From Chloroflexota bacterium (GTDB taxonomy: Bacteria > Chloroflexota > Dehalococcoidia > Bin125): 6,046 bases of DNA. Where the stretch lies: the NCBI GenBank assembly GCA_027296805.1, contig JAPUIR010000161.1:1-6046 (forward strand), read 5' to 3'. A model generated the notes under the pieces. The model saw only the letters and a list, made by a program, of their open reading frames with translations. It did not search any database and was not told the DNA's origin. Position 1 is the stretch's first letter. Every line of letters starts with the position of its first letter. Positions 5,781 through 6,046 of this stretch are shown here, in pieces. The position numbers and the translations under genes were made by a program.

Positions 5781-5806
5781 CGCCGCATGCCGAAGGAAGA
5801 GGAACG

Positions 5807-6046
5807 ATGATGGAGTCGCTGGACGGCAAAATCGCGCTTGTCACGGGAGGTGGGACCGGGATTGGGCGGGCCGCGGCCATCGCTCTTGCCGATCGCGGCG
5901 CAACCGTCATCGTCGCCGGTAGACGACAAGAACCACTCGATGAGGTGGTCACGCTCATCGGCGACTCCGCCTCCGCCATCACCGCCGACCTTGCCGACCC
6001 CGACGACACGGAACGCCTCGCCCGCGAGGTCCTGGCCCAACATGGC
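5807..6046 (+). CDS. Short-chain dehydrogenase/reductase (SDR), 3' partial
   Basis: The first 80 residues of a classical SDR; the gene runs off the right edge without a stop. The glycine-rich cofactor motif TGGGTGIG is at residues 13-20. The second beta strand ends in VIVAGRR (34-40), where the Arg pair in place of an acidic residue favours NADP(H). TADLAD (59-64) supplies the Asp that contacts the adenine. The catalytic Ser, Tyr and Lys lie beyond the window, so activity and substrate cannot be judged; FabG-like 3-oxoacyl reductases and many alcohol dehydrogenases share this start. Two ATGs are adjacent: 5807 lies nine bases after AAGGA, and 5810 lies six bases after GAGGA (5799-5803). Either is possible and they differ by one Met. 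The gene diverges from the five-gene minus block. Confidence 0.9.
   Translation, partial: MMESLDGKIALVTGGGTGIGRAAAIALADRGATVIVAGRRQEPLDEVVTLIGDSASAITADLADPDDTERLAREVLAQHG

Noticed and set aside
5518..6009. Minus-strand frames (163 and 96 codons) across the divergent region and the SDR gene
   Set aside because: They oppose an SDR start with a clear TGGGTGIG motif and ribosome binding site. Their Ser/Ala/Arg-rich translations match no family I know.

Overview
The window is GC-rich bacterial DNA, roughly two-thirds G+C by eye, densely coded with short gaps and Shine-Dalgarno sites before almost every start. Its contents suggest an environmental heterotroph with many oxidoreductases: a flavin dehydrogenase, a ketopantoate-reductase-like enzyme, a short-chain dehydrogenase, an isocitrate-lyase-family C-C lyase, a cupin and a beta-propeller protein. 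Together with a secreted protein carrying tryptophan-rich GWNLVGW-type repeats, this recalls Chloroflexota such as the SAR202 or Dehalococcoidia-related marine and soil lineages. That placement is an inference from gene style, not something the sequence proves.

Layout: a plus-strand gene enters from the left edge (1-389, C-terminal part of an isocitrate lyase/PEP mutase family enzyme). It collides tail to tail, sharing a CTAG, with a block of five minus-strand genes. In transcription order (right to left) these are a secreted PEBP/YbhB-like protein with two N-terminal repeats (5644-4562), a small cupin (4476-4042), a beta-propeller resembling peptidyl-alpha-hydroxyglycine lyase (3992-3042), a ketopantoate reductase family enzyme (2976-1933) and a TcuA-like FAD dehydrogenase (1861-386). 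Gaps within the block are 49 to 85 bp, so it could be one operon or two or three units. A divergent 162-bp intergenic region then separates it from a plus-strand short-chain dehydrogenase that runs off the right edge (5807-6046).

How they may work together: the lyase, FAD dehydrogenase, ketopantoate-reductase-like enzyme and SDR would fit breakdown of a branched or polycarboxylic acid or related small molecule. Dehydrogenation, keto/hydroxy interconversion and C-C cleavage would each have a candidate enzyme. The cupin and the propeller could supply a further metal-dependent step. No transporter, regulator or substrate-defining gene is visible, so no pathway can be named.

There are no tRNA or rRNA genes, insertion sequences, CRISPR arrays, phage genes or defence genes that I can see. 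No clearly new system stands out. The points most worth a second look are the repeat-PEBP fusion, the propeller with a full PAL-like residue set but no partner monooxygenase, the convergent stop overlap without a visible terminator, and the structured intercistronic gaps.
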